Translations under genes and position numbers: made by a program
The notes under the pieces: generated by a model
Database searches by the model: none
What the model was told of the DNA's origin: nothing
Seen by the model: the letters and a program-made list of their open reading frames with translations, nothing else
In this document: positions 1-8,746 of the stretch, piece by piece
Numbering within the stretch: the stretch's first letter is position 1
Layout of the letters: every line of letters begins with the position of its first letter
Assembly: GCF_025780085.1 (NCBI RefSeq)
Contig: NZ_JAOXHL010000001.1
Span: forward strand, 248,001 to 312,000
DNA: 64,000 bases
Origin: Ureaplasma miroungigenitalium
GTDB taxonomy: Bacteria > Bacillota_I > Bacilli_A > Mycoplasmatales > Mycoplasmoidaceae
Direction of reading: 5' to 3'

Positions 1-326
1 ACATCTTTTTTGTGTTTCTTTGTTTCCTTGCTCTTTAAGTAAGCGCTTGTAATATCTTCGTATAATTCAGTAACTTTATCTTCAATATCTTGACGATAAT
101 TTTCTACACCTTTAGTGTCAAATTCGTTGTTATTGATAATTAAAGCAGCAACAGAATCATGGTGTGAGTGTACCTTGTTTAAACCATCCGTTTTAATAAA
201 AGGGTCAAGAACGTTATCTTGTGAAGTTTCTTCGGGTTTTCTAAAGATTTGGTTATCGCCTCTCTTTAAAAGCACTCGTTCTTCGTCGAATGTTAATTCA
301 ACATATTTTTCAAATGTTTTATTCAT
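1..326 (-). CDS. Hypothetical protein, C-terminal part outside window
   Basis: I do not recognise this gene. It reads inward from an ATG at 326 and stays open to the left edge, so only the first 108 or so residues are visible. It begins MNKTFEKYVELTFDEERVLL and is charged and hydrophilic, with no signal peptide or membrane segment; the visible end is lysine-rich. A strong Shine-Dalgarno (AGGAGGG) lies between its start and the stop of the upstream 692-aa gene 14 bases away, so the two are probably co-transcribed and may act together. Function is unknown. Confidence 0.75.
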   Translation of the reverse strand, partial: MNKTFEKYVELTFDEERVLLKRGDNQIFRKPEETSQDNVLDPFIKTDGLNKVHSHHDSVAALIINNNEFDTKGVENYRQDIEDKVTELYEDITSAYLKSKETKKHKKD

Positions 327-340
327 TGTTCTTCCCTCCT

Positions 341-2419
341 CTATTTATTTTTCTTTCTTTTAAATCATGGTACTCGTTTTTTCTCAGTCGGTTCTTTTTG
401 TTCGTGCGATTTTACTAAGAATTCGTTGCTTACTTCGACTTGTTTTACATCTAATTGATCGTTTTCGAAAGCTTCAAGCATTTCAGCATATTCTAATGCT
501 AATAAATCATCATAATCATTATCAACATTTGATGATTCGTGTTTTTCTGGTTTATCGTTTTTTGGTAATTCATTAAAGTCTTTTAAACAAACATCGCCAG
601 CTTTAAGTGGTTGTTCATCTTTTAAGTAATGTACGTCATTTGTTTCTTGATATTTTTTCATATTATCTAAAATAATTTGACGTTGATCTAAAATTTTGAA
701 TTTATTATTAACGTTAGCGTTTTCTTCGTCAGAATATTTTTTGATTAAATCCAGTTTTTCTTTTTGTAATTCTTCTTGTGAGCCTGTCGGAACTGGGTCA
801 ACATCAATTTTAATTTCTTCATCAGTAACTACATTTTTCACTAATAACATTTCTGGCGATGATTCAGCAACTACTTCTTGAACTTCACCATCATTTTGTT
901 TATGTTCTAAGTCTTTAATCATTGATTCATAATGTTTAATTTCTTTGTCAACATAATAATTAATGTCTTCATTGACAGCGGTGGTTTTTTTTGGTGAATC
1001 TTTAATAGATAAACTTTCTTTGTTTGTGCTACTTTCGATTTCTTCTTCTTCGTCGTCTAATTCTTCATCATTAACCATTTCTGGTTCACTATTATGGTGT
1101 GTGTCTTTTTCAAAGATCATGTCCACATTCGCTTCGTTTTTTCACATAGGTTCAGATTCGTGATGTAATGCATTGGCATTTAAATCCTTTTGATGCATTG
1201 CGTGTAAGTAATCTTCTTCAATTAGAATTTCTTCATAACCAACACTATCAGCTAAAGCTTCTTTTTCGCTAACTGTTTGTTGAGTTTCGTATTTTTCTAA
1301 AAAATCATTGTATTCTGATTCTAATTTAGCTTGCTCTTCTTTGTTTAAGTAAACCGGTTGTTCAAGTTCACGATTTTCATCAATTAAAGGATCTTTAGTT
1401 GCTTCTATAGATTCTTCTTCTACTGTTTCTAAAATCGGTTGGTTGAAATTAACCTTTAAACCGCTAGCAGATTGAATTACTGCTGAGGAAATATCATTCA
1501 CATCAACATCGCTTTTCAATGTACTTGTTGAACATGTTGTTGGTGCAGCAGTTTCATCAATTGGTAAATTATTATAAATTTCTGGTTGGAAATCTGAATG
1601 TTTTTTATCTGATTCTAATTTTGCATTGCCTTGTGGCGCAACAGGTGTTGTAGATGATGGGATGTCTTTTAGTTTTGACACCATTTGTTGAAAATTGCGA
1701 TCGTTTAGGAAATCTTTACGAACACGGTAGTCATATTCAGTAAACTCTGCTGGAATCCGGTCAACACCAAGACCAACACTTGCTCATTCTTGTTCAAATT
1801 CAGGATTAGTTTTAGCTTGAATAATTGATAATAAATATAAAAGAATCAATTGAATATCTAATGACGCTTCCAATTCTGCTTTTTGTTCTGTGAAATCTTC
1901 TTCATCATGAATATGTTTTGTAATGTGGTGGTCTTCTAATTCTAGAACATCGTATTTCATGTTTTTGATGTTTAATGATAGTTCATCTAAACATTTTAAG
2001 ACTTTTTCTTCTAGTACTTTTAAGTCATCTAGATTTTTATTTTTATATGGTTCGTTAGCTAAAAAACAATCAAGGATTTGAGTAGTTTTTAACTTGTGCC
2101 CTAAAAAATATTTACGTATTAAATCATAAACTCGTGATTCATAATACGTTAAATATGAGATATTTTGAGATTCGTAATCATAATCATCAAAAATATCTAA
2201 TAATGTTTTTTTATCTGCTGCTTGTTCATTATAAAAAGTAAAGGCTTTTGTTACCATTTTATCTAATTTAATTTCATCAGCAAATGAGTTAATGCTGGTT
2301 GCGCTAACAAATCGATTGTTCACGACTATTTCTTGGTTTTCTAAATCAACGATACCAAGACTTTCTGCTTGTTTTTTGCTTAAAAACAAAGTTGAGCTGT
2401 GTTTGTTTATTTTGTTCAT
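341..2419 (-). CDS. Large acidic hypothetical protein (692 aa)
   Basis: Not recognised. Reading UGA as Trp joins three open segments (in-frame UGA codons at 1784-1786, 1142-1144 and 365-367) into one 692-residue protein. Residues 1-270 look globular and helical (many Leu/Tyr/Lys); the rest is low-complexity and strongly acidic, with clusters such as DEELDDEEEE, and ends in a short basic tail (WFKRKKNK). No signal peptide or membrane span is visible, so it is probably cytoplasmic. AGGTGA precedes the ATG. Acidic, extended proteins occur among mycoplasma cytoskeletal and terminal-organelle components, but no specific motif here supports that; it is only a possibility. It is followed after 14 bases by the partial gene at the left edge. 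Confidence 0.8.
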
Positions 2420-2469
2420 TTTTAATTCACCTGTGTTTTTGCTTATGTATAATCTTTGAAAATACTCTT

Positions 2470-2477
2470 TAATTATA
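2470..2477 (-). promoter_or_regulatory. Possible -10 box upstream of the 692-aa gene
   Basis: A TATAAT-like hexamer lies on the minus strand about 50 bases before the ATG at 2419. No good -35 hexamer is visible, so the call is weak. The intergenic stretch 2420-2553 otherwise shows only AT-rich sequence. Confidence 0.3.
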
Positions 2478-2553
2478 AATTAATCCATTTAAAAATGCAT
2501 TAATATATATCACAATTATGTAAATATGTTAATTTTTTTATTATTAAAATTAG

Positions 2554-2585
2554 AAAAAAGGTTAATGCGAGCACTAACCTTTTTT
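2554..2585 (-). terminator. Intrinsic terminator after rpmF and small membrane gene
   Basis: Perfect 11-bp inverted repeat (AAAAAAGGTTA at 2554-2564 with TAACCTTTTTT at 2575-2585) and a 10-base loop. Read on the minus strand the stem ends in a T-run. It overlaps the TAG stop of the small membrane protein gene, so it ends the rpmF transcript. Confidence 0.75.
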
Positions 2586-2804
2586 AATACCGATAATAAT
2601 AGCGACAACAATAATGATCCCAATTGTGATAAACATAGTTGTAATCGCAATAATTAAATTAATAACAAAATTTTTAGATTGTTTTTTAATTTGTTTTTCG
2701 GAATACTGACTAATATTGGGGATATTCAAGACACGAGCTAATTGTTCTGATTGTTTGTTAGCAACCATTTTTTTATTAGTCGTTGTACTTTTATTTTTGA
2801 TCAT
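2574..2804 (-). CDS. Small single-pass membrane protein (76 aa)
   Basis: Unrecognised protein directly downstream of rpmF. The hydrophilic N-terminal half (MIKNKSTTTNKKMVANKQ) is followed by a hydrophobic helix of about 25 residues rich in Ile and Val near residues 46-72, ending IGIKKG. This suggests a C-terminally anchored protein with its N-terminus in the cytoplasm. The ATG at 2804 was chosen because the earlier in-frame ATG at 2864 lies inside rpmF; 23 bases separate the two genes. The stop overlaps the terminator hairpin. Function unknown. Confidence 0.6.
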   Translation of the reverse strand: MIKNKSTTTNKKMVANKQSEQLARVLNIPNISQYSEKQIKKQSKNFVINLIIAITTMFITIGIIIVVAIIIGIKKG

Positions 2805-2827
2805 AGAAAAAGTTCTTAGGATCGAAA

Positions 2828-2998
2828 TTAAATATCGAATTTGTTGTCTCGATATGTTTTGCAATCACGGCAAGCACGGTGAGGTAATAGTGCTTTCCCG
2901 CAACTAGGGCATGAAGTTGTAATCGCAACTTCTAAGTGATCGTGACTACGACGCATATTACGACGTGATTTACTCACTCTTCTTTGTTGAACAGCCAT
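2828..2998 (-). CDS. rpmF: Ribosomal protein L32
   Basis: A 56-residue protein matching bL32 of the large ribosomal subunit. It starts MAVQQRRVSKSRRNMRRSH and has the zinc-ribbon cysteines CPSC and CRDC that define the zinc-binding form. AGAGGCG precedes the ATG. Upstream on the minus strand a consensus -10 TATAAT (3052-3057) sits about 55 bases from the start, so rpmF begins its own short transcript, which continues into the small membrane protein gene and ends at the hairpin at 2554-2585. Confidence 0.95.
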   Translation of the reverse strand: MAVQQRRVSKSRRNMRRSHDHLEVAITTSCPSCGKALLPHRACRDCKTYRDNKFDI

Positions 2999-3051
2999 CT
3001 AATCGCCTCTTTCTAAAAATAAGTATTTGTGTGTTTGTAATACATTTAAAT

Positions 3052-3080
3052 ATTATACTATATAAAATTCAAAAAAACCA
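3052..3080 (-). promoter_or_regulatory. Promoter for rpmF
   Basis: Minus-strand -10 TATAAT at 3052-3057, with TGGTTT at 3075-3080 and a 17-base spacer as a weak -35. It is divergent from the udk promoter region. Confidence 0.5.
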
Positions 3081-3087
3081 CTATTAA

Positions 3088-3120
3088 TTGGTTCTACATT
3101 ATATATAATTATTATATTAT
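3088..3120 (+). promoter_or_regulatory. Promoter region for udk
   Basis: Plus-strand AT-rich region with TTGGTT at 3088-3093 and overlapping -10-like hexamers TATAAT (3104-3109), TATATT (3113-3118) and TATTAT (3115-3120) just before the udk ATG at 3144. Which -10 is used cannot be decided by eye. Confidence 0.4.
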
Positions 3121-3143
3121 ACGTTTTTTAGGATTGATGTAAA

Positions 3144-3767
3144 ATGAGAAAACCTGTTTTAATTATTGCTATTGCCGGAGCAAGTGGTTCGGGAAAGACC
3201 ACAATTGCCCAAACAATTATGAATGCTATGCCTGAAGGTAAAAAATGTGCAATTATTTGTCAAGATTCATATTATCACCCAGTCAATATTATTCAAGAAA
3301 AATTAAATGGTGTTGTCAATTTTGATCACCCCAAAAGTTTTGATTGAGAATTAATGCGCCAGCAAATCTTTGCTATCAAAAATAACCAAGCAGTGGACAT
3401 CCCAATCTATGACTACGTTAAGCATCAACGTCAAAAAGAAACCTATCATTTAGCAGGTGTCGATGTTTTAATTGTCGAGGGTATTTATGCCATTTATGAT
3501 GAAATACTTAACGATCATATTGATTTAAAAGTCTTTGTACAAACGCCTAAAGACGAATGTTTAATGCGCCGAATCTTGCGAGATTTAAAAGAGCGTGGGC
3601 GTGATATCGATTCGATCGCTGAACAATGACGCACAACTGTTTCTTTAATGTATGATCAATATGTTAAACCATCACAAATCAACGCGGATATAATTGTTCC
3701 CTGAAGCGAAAAAAATCAAACTGCATTAGATTTATTGATTGATGTTTTCCATCATCGCGTATTATAA
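3144..3767 (+). CDS. udk: Uridine kinase
   Basis: Phosphorylates uridine and cytidine to UMP and CMP in pyrimidine salvage, in the cytoplasm. The 207-residue protein has a P-loop GASGSGKTT near residues 12-20, the uridine kinase signature around SYYHP, an NFDHPKSFDW substrate-binding segment (the W is UGA), and the YDYVKHQR and VEGIYA motifs. Its length fits the family (about 205-215). A second UGA encodes Trp after IAEQ. AGGA lies upstream of the ATG. The next ORF begins immediately after the stop, forming an operon udk, 99-aa ORF, nfu. The cytidine deaminase gene downstream (cdd) serves the same salvage pathway. Confidence 0.95.
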
Positions 3768-3768
3768 A

Positions 3769-4068
3769 ATGAAACGTATTACGACCAAAAGATTTGTCAT
3801 TACTGATCACGCCTTAAAAAGAATCCGTGAACGTCATCCCAAATTTAAAGATAATCCAGGTATTTCTAGTTTAATTATTTCATCAGAAATTAATACTTGA
3901 CTCGCTAACATCCGACCATCACGATCAATGCAGAATCCTAATCATTTATTTTTTATAGATCCTTATAACCCTGGTTTTCAATTTTTAGTGACTGAAAACT
4001 CACAAGAATATTTAATCATTACATATAGTGCACATAACCACCGCAAGAAAGGTATTTATGCCAAATAA
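3769..4068 (+). CDS. Hypothetical protein (99 aa), possibly DUF4258-like
   Basis: A small basic protein reading through one UGA (Trp). It starts one base after the udk stop and overlaps the nfu start by 11 bases, so it is translationally coupled to both. The segment VITDHALKRIRERHPK resembles the H-A-x-x-R-x-x-R signature of DUF4258/BrnT-like proteins, and the C-terminal half ends in strands of the type YLIITYSAHNHRKK. The resemblance is weak and is inference only. No partner antitoxin is visible, and its place between housekeeping genes argues against a simple toxin role. Confidence 0.7.
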
Positions 4069-4357
4069 ATATACCCCTGACATGCACGAACAAGATTTAA
4101 AGAAAATTCAATCTGTGTTGAATGATTTACGTATTTATGTCCAAGCGGATGGTGGTGATTTTATTTTTGATCGATACGAAAATCAAATCGTTTATATCCA
4201 GTTATCAGGTGCTTGCGTTGGTTGTTTTTTGACCAACGTTACTTATGAGGAAAATTTAAAAAAAATCCTTATGCAAGAAGTACCTAATATCAAGGATGTT
4301 GTTCTTACACAACCCAATAATGCCAACCCTTTAAACCCTTTACCTTTCAAAATTTAA
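4058..4357 (+). CDS. NifU-like (Nfu-domain) iron-sulfur cluster protein
   Basis: A 99-residue protein with an Nfu domain, which binds and hands over Fe-S clusters through a CxxC pair. Visible hallmarks are VQADGGDF (residues 28-35) and the ligand motif CVGC (Cys53, Cys56) within LSGACVGC. The ATG at 4058 is preferred over the upstream 4028 start because AAGAAAGG sits at the right distance before it. It overlaps the preceding ORF by 11 bases and is followed by a terminator. With no IscS/IscU in this window its role is inferred from the family. Confidence 0.85.
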   Translation: MPNKYTPDMHEQDLKKIQSVLNDLRIYVQADGGDFIFDRYENQIVYIQLSGACVGCFLTNVTYEENLKKILMQEVPNIKDVVLTQPNNANPLNPLPFKI

Positions 4358-4359
4358 AC

Positions 4360-4382
4360 AAACCAATTTGTTGGTTTTTTAT
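4360..4382 (+). terminator. Terminator after nfu
   Basis: Stem AAACCAA (4360-4366) with TTGGTTT (4371-4377), loop TTTG, followed by T residues. It ends the udk transcript before the heat-shock operon. Confidence 0.7.
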
Positions 4383-4415
4383 TTTGTAAAAGCAAAAAAC
4401 TAAGCCACTAATGTT

Positions 4416-4442
4416 TTAGCAATCAAACAGAAACATTGCTAA
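4416..4442 (+). promoter_or_regulatory. CIRCE-like HrcA operator
   Basis: TTAGCAATC at 4416-4424 and CATTGCTAA at 4434-4442 are separated by exactly 9 bases. The CIRCE consensus is TTAGCACTC-N9-GAGTGCTAA, so there is one mismatch in the left arm and two in the right. Symmetry extends one base further outside on each side (TTTTAGCAAT/ATTGCTAAAA has an 11-base gap). The right arm covers the -35 of the dnaJ promoter, the position expected for repression by HrcA. Confidence 0.8.
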
Positions 4443-4465
4443 AAAATGACTGATTAGTGTATAAT
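4436..4465 (+). promoter_or_regulatory. dnaJ-grpE promoter
   Basis: -35 TTGCTA (4436-4441), 18-base spacer, -10 TATAAT (4460-4465), 35 bases before the dnaJ ATG. The -35 is embedded in the CIRCE-like right arm. Confidence 0.7.
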
Positions 4466-4500
4466 TTATTAAAGTATGTCATTTTTTAATAGGAGAAAAT

Positions 4501-5619
4501 ATGAGTAAACGCGATTATTATGAAGTTTTAGGTGTAAGCAAAACAGCTACACAAGATGAAATTAAAAAAGCTTTTCGGAAATTAGCTAAAGAATATCACC
4601 CTGATAAAAACGATTCGCACGATGCTGAGAACCGTTTTAAAGAAATTAATGAAGCTTATGAAGTTTTAAGTGATGAAACTAAACGGGCTAATTATGACCG
4701 TTTTGGTCATGATGCAGCTAATCAAGGGTTCCATCAACAAGGCGGTTTCGGTGGTTTCGGTGGGTTTGAAGATATCTTCTCAAGTTTCTTTAATACCGGA
4801 GCAGCAAGAGGTTTTAATTCTTTTGAAGAAGAAGAAGAAATTCAAGGCGATATTCATTTAGCGTTACGTTTAACTTTCTTCGAAGCTATTAAAGGTACGA
4901 CAAAAGAAATTCAATATGACCGTCAAGTAACATGTGATGAATGTCACGGAGTCGGTGCACCAAGCGTAGCTGATATTAGTACCTGTGCAACTTGTCATGG
5001 TTCTGGTCAGGTTGTTTTCCAAACTCAAACAGCTTTTGGTGTTTTCCAACAACAAGCAGCTTGCGACACTTGTCGAGGACGAGGAAAAACAAATAAAAAT
5101 CCTTGTAAAAAATGTCGGGGAAATAAAACCATTAAAACCCCTACAAAAATTAGTTTGGTGATTGAACCTAACACTTTAGATCAAGAAAAACAAAAAATCA
5201 GCCGTAAGGGTAATAATGTTAATGGTGTTGAGCATGACTTATATCTTCATATCAATGTTATTCCACACCAATACTTTAAAACAAACAAACTAGACTTATA
5301 TATTACAGTTCTTGTTGATCCTTTCGTTTGTTTAGTTGGAGGCGAAGTAGAATTTGTTACTGCTTATAATAAACACAGTTTCAACATTCCTGCCAACACC
5401 AAAGATGGCAAACAATTCCAAATTAAAGGTATTGGTTTGAAAAACCGTAAAAACAACTTATTTAATAAAAAACAAGGTGATGCTTACATCACGATTAAAT
5501 ATGCTAAGACTAAAAAAATGACGCCTGAACAATTGGCATTTATTCAAAACATGAATAAACAAAAAAATCCCGAAGTCGAAGACTATAATAATAAATGATT
5601 AAAGGAAGTGCAAAAATAA
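4501..5619 (+). CDS. dnaJ: Chaperone DnaJ
   Basis: Hsp40 co-chaperone that delivers substrates to DnaK and stimulates its ATPase. The 372-residue protein has the J domain with HPD at residues 33-35, a Gly/Phe-rich linker (about 76-100) and four zinc-finger CxxCxGxx repeats with cysteines at 145/148, 162/165, 188/191 and 202/205, then the C-terminal substrate-binding region. A terminal UGA (5596-5598) is Trp; the true stop is the TAA at 5617-5619. AGGAG precedes the start. The stop overlaps the grpE start by one base, so the two are coupled. Expression is probably heat-shock regulated through the CIRCE-like operator upstream. Confidence 0.97.
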
Positions 5620-6230
5620 TGGCTGATAAAAACAAAAAACACGATCATCATGATCACACAACAAAACCTGAGCAAAAAGAGTATAATGTGCAAGCTCTTT
5701 TAAAAGAAATTAGTGAATTAAAAGAACAAAACAACACTTTGTTGGCTGCAAACCAAACACTGCAAAAACAAATTGACCAGTTAAATCAGGATTATGTTTC
5801 CAAGCTAACTGCTAAAACAGAAGAAATTAAGGGCATATTAAAAACCAAAGAACAAGCATTAGAAGCACGATTCGCTGATGAAGTAAAAATGGGTATTTTC
5901 AAAATTTTCAAATACGATATGGATACGTTATTAACACAAATTAACCATTTCAGCAAAATTGTAAATAACCAATATGATGACCCTAAATTACAAGGCTTTT
6001 TAGTTGGTTTCCAAATGATTGCTAACCAAATGCAAGCTGGATTAAGTGATTTAAGTATCCATATAGTTAATCCTGTAGTGGGTGAACTTTTGGATGATGA
6101 CACAATGGAAGTTTTTGAAACTATTAAAACGGATGAACACCCAGCTTTAACCATCCTAGAAGTTATTAGCCCTGGTTATACATACGACAATAAGACAATT
6201 AAATTTGCTGTTGTCCGTGTGGCAGCATAA
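5619..6230 (+). CDS. grpE: Nucleotide exchange factor GrpE
   Basis: Nucleotide exchange factor for DnaK. The 203-residue protein has a His/Asp-rich N-terminus ([13 protein letters not shown]), a long coiled coil (about 30-90) and the GrpE C-terminal beta domain. The conserved signature region is seen as NPVVGELLDDDTMEVFE, and the end reads YDNKTIKFAVVRVA. The ATG at 5619 was chosen over 5595 because AAAGGAAGTG lies just upstream and the start overlaps the dnaJ stop (TAATG). The dnaJ-then-grpE order with no dnaK beside them means dnaK is elsewhere. Confidence 0.93.
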   Translation: MADKNKKHDHHDHTTKPEQKEYNVQALLKEISELKEQNNTLLAANQTLQKQIDQLNQDYVSKLTAKTEEIKGILKTKEQALEARFADEVKMGIFKIFKYDMDTLLTQINHFSKIVNNQYDDPKLQGFLVGFQMIANQMQAGLSDLSIHIVNPVVGELLDDDTMEVFETIKTDEHPALTILEVISPGYTYDNKTIKFAVVRVAA

Positions 6231-6232
6231 TT

Positions 6233-6258
6233 AAACGCATTACGCGTTTTTTCTTTTC
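6233..6258 (+). terminator. Terminator after grpE
   Basis: AAACGC (6233-6238) pairs with GCGTTT (6244-6249) over a 5-base loop, followed by a T-rich run. It separates the heat-shock operon from cdd-pgm. Confidence 0.75.
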
Positions 6259-6291
6259 TTGCTTTTATATGATTTATAAAATGGTAAAATT

Positions 6292-6708
6292 ATGGATATG
6301 AATACAAAATTAAACTATCAATCAATTTACGAAAAACTCAAAGCTTTACAAGCTCATGCCTATGCCCCTTATTCGCATTACCCTGTCGCCTCAATTGTGC
6401 AGTGCCAAAATAATTATTATCCAGGTGTAAATGTGGAAAACGGCTCTTATGGTTTAACAGTTTGTGCTGAGCGCAATGCTATATTTCAAGCAATTGCTTA
6501 CGGCGAAAAGCAGATTGAGTCAATCTATTTAATTACAAACGACAATAACAATACGGGAACGCCGTGTGGTGCTTGTCGTCAAGTTATATCTGAATTTATG
6601 AACCCTAAACAAAACGTAGTTGTTTTTAACCAAGATGGGTCGTATCGTGAATTTACTTTAGAAGACTTATTACCGTTTGGTTGAAGCGCAAATGTGTCTT
6701 TAAAATAG
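6292..6708 (+). CDS. cdd: Cytidine deaminase
   Basis: Zinc enzyme converting cytidine and deoxycytidine to uridine and deoxyuridine in pyrimidine salvage. The protein has the zinc and catalytic motifs CAERNA (catalytic Glu) and PCGACRQ, the substrate loop NVENGSYG, and a C-terminal LEDLLPFGW where W is UGA. At 138 aa it fits the homotetrameric family. Two starts are possible, 6292 and 6298. No clear Shine-Dalgarno is seen, and TAAAAT at 6285-6290 directly before the ATG suggests a leaderless or nearly leaderless message. pgm follows 13 bases after the stop. Confidence 0.93.
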
Positions 6709-6721
6709 GAGAGTCAAAAAA

Positions 6722-8383
6722 ATGAATCAATTAGTCACCAAAACTTTAGCTTCCGATTTAATTAGTCAGGAAGAGAAAACCTATATCGAAGGATTAAGTG
6801 AACAAGAACAAAACGAATTATTCGACCCAAACTATAAATTTAAGTTTGGAACAGCTGGTATCCGTTTACCATTAGGTATGGGAACGCGGCAATTAAACGT
6901 TTTCACTTATACCCAACTAATTTTAGGTTATATTAAGTACTTACAAACAATCCCGCCTAAAAACAATGAATTTCACCGTGTTGTCTTAGGTCGTGATAAT
7001 CGTTATTTATCACGTGAGGCGATGATTTTAGCTTCACAAATCTTTTCAAGCTTTGGTTTCGAAGTCTTTGTTCCTCAAGACTATGAAATGTTAGCAACAC
7101 CCATTGTTTCTTATTTAATTAATGAATTAGATTTAGATGGGGGGATTATGTTTACAGCTTCACATAACCCAAAGACCGACAACGGATTTAAGGTTTATAA
7201 TAACGTTGGTGCGCAACCAATAACTGCGGTTACTGATTTAATTGAAACATTTATCCCCACATATGAAGAAGCTATGGCTTTTGATTTTGAAGTCGATGAA
7301 GAATTAATTTTATTCATTGATGAACATGAAATTACTGGTTACTTTGATACCATTAAAGAAAATTTAATTCATACAAATAAAAACAGTGAAAAACAATTTA
7401 ATACTGTTTTAACAACTCACCACGGAGCAGGTTCTTATAATATGCCTGTCTTCTTAGAATCATTGGGTTATGAAATTATTAATGTCAATGAACAAAACTT
7501 TGAAAACCCAGACTTTATCAATGATGTGAGTTCTAACCCTGAGGACCAAGCATCATTTACTAAAGCACTTGAATACGCAGAAAACAACAATGCTACAGTA
7601 ATGATTGGTATTGACCCCGATGCTGATCGTATGGGTGTTGCAGTGTTGCACGATAACCAATGATATTATTTAAGTGGTGATCAAACGGGCGTCCTTTTTG
7701 CTTATTACTTATTAAATAACAAAACATATCATAAGAATAAATACATTATTTCTACTATTGTTTCTAATACATACGTTCAAAGAATTGCAGACGACTTCAA
7801 TACAAAAGCTTATTATGTTGGCGTGGGTTTCAAACACCATGGTAATTTAATTGCTGAATTGCGTCACGAAGCTGATTTAGTTGTGGCTTTTGAAGAAGCT
7901 ATTGGAACTAACTTAATCGATATGAATAATGATAAAGATGGTTACCAATCAGCCGCTTTCATTTTAGAACTAATTGCCTTCTACCAAAACCAAGGTCTTA
8001 CTCTTTTAGATGTCTTTAGTAAATTAATATTCCCACAATATGGTTATTGATATGCTCATACTTACCCATTTGTCTTTAAAAATAAAGATTGAAAACCCCA
8101 AGCTCAAGAGCTTTTAATGAAATTACAAAACAATACATTAACTCATTTATTAGATTTAAAAATTGAGCGTGTGGAGTATAACGAAGAATACAAATATGTC
8201 ACTTGATTCTTATCAAATGATAGTACAATTAAATTCCGTTTATCAGGAACAGAACCGAAATTTAAAATCTATGTTAATTTAATCGAACCAGAATATAATA
8301 ACGAAACCTTCTGATATACTTATTTCGAAAACAAAGCTCAAAGCATTATTGAAATTTTAAAAAACCATTTACAATTACCATAG
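6722..8383 (+). CDS. Phosphoglucomutase/phosphomannomutase
   Basis: Alpha-D-phosphohexomutase that interconverts hexose 1- and 6-phosphates, feeding glycolysis or glycolipid and polysaccharide precursors. At 553 aa it matches the pgm/manB form of mollicutes. Visible motifs are the phosphoserine loop TASHNP (Ser147), the metal loop DPDADR (298-303), the sugar loop around FEEAIG, and the phosphate-binding loop RLSGTEPK near the C-terminus. Several UGA codons encode Trp (first at 7661-7663). TAGGAG precedes the start and contains the cdd stop, so cdd and pgm form an operon. Substrate preference (glucose or mannose) cannot be told by eye. Confidence 0.93.
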
Positions 8384-8389
8384 ATCATA

Positions 8390-8418
8390 GATTGTTGATT
8401 TTGCAACAATCTTTTTTT
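8390..8418 (+). terminator. Terminator after pgm
   Basis: Perfect 8-bp stem GATTGTTG (8390-8397)/CAACAATC (8404-8411), loop ATTTTG, then seven T. Confidence 0.9.
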
Positions 8419-8441
8419 ATGCAAAAGCAAAACATTTTTCT

Positions 8442-8447
8442 GTATAA
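8442..8447 (+). promoter_or_regulatory. -10 box in the pgm-plsY spacer
   Basis: TATAAT at 8442-8447, about 60 bases before the first small ORF. AGGA occurs at 8472. No convincing -35. Confidence 0.35.
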
Positions 8448-8504
8448 TGCTGGATTATGTGTTATTTTAATAGGAATATTGTATCGATATTAACGAGTAT
8501 ACAT

Positions 8505-8727
8505 ATGAAAAAGAAACAATTATTTTTTAAAAAACGATTATCTATCTTTTTATTAGTTATTAATTTATGATTATGCTTTCTGATTCGTTAATACTTTAAT
8601 GACAAAACAAAATCCTGACTTTGTTATTTTAGAAAAACCAAAAGGTTATAGTATCAATCATGAATCAACAGAAAATAATAAACGACGATTTGAGATGTTA
8701 AGAAATCGTTGTGAATTTGAAAATTAG
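8505..8727 (+). pseudogene. Small membrane ORF, apparently frameshifted
   Basis: This fills the 363-base gap between pgm and plsY. Frame 1 from ATG 8505 gives a 28-residue hydrophobic peptide (starting MKKKQLFFKKRLSIFL, one UGA as Trp) and stops at 8589-8591. A second frame is already open from 8557 and contains an ATG at 8599, encoding 42 hydrophilic residues (starting MTKQNPDFVILEKPKGYSI) to a stop at 8725-8727. Joined by one frameshift they would make a protein of about 70 aa with one N-terminal membrane helix, which suggests a decayed or frameshifted gene. Two separate tiny genes are the alternative. No family is recognised. Confidence 0.35.
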
Positions 8728-8746
8728 TAAATAAAAAAACGAATGT

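Noticed and set aside
2716-2907. Plus-strand 63-codon frame opposite rpmF and the small membrane gene
   Set aside because: Overlaps rpmF, which is unmistakable, and has no ribosome site.
5792-6154. Minus-strand 120-codon frame over grpE
   Set aside because: It is a mirror of grpE coding sequence without ribosome site; grpE has strong family motifs.
6722-8383. Possible split or frameshifted pgm
   Set aside because: The breaks are UGA codons. With UGA as Trp the frame is continuous and motifs fall in order.
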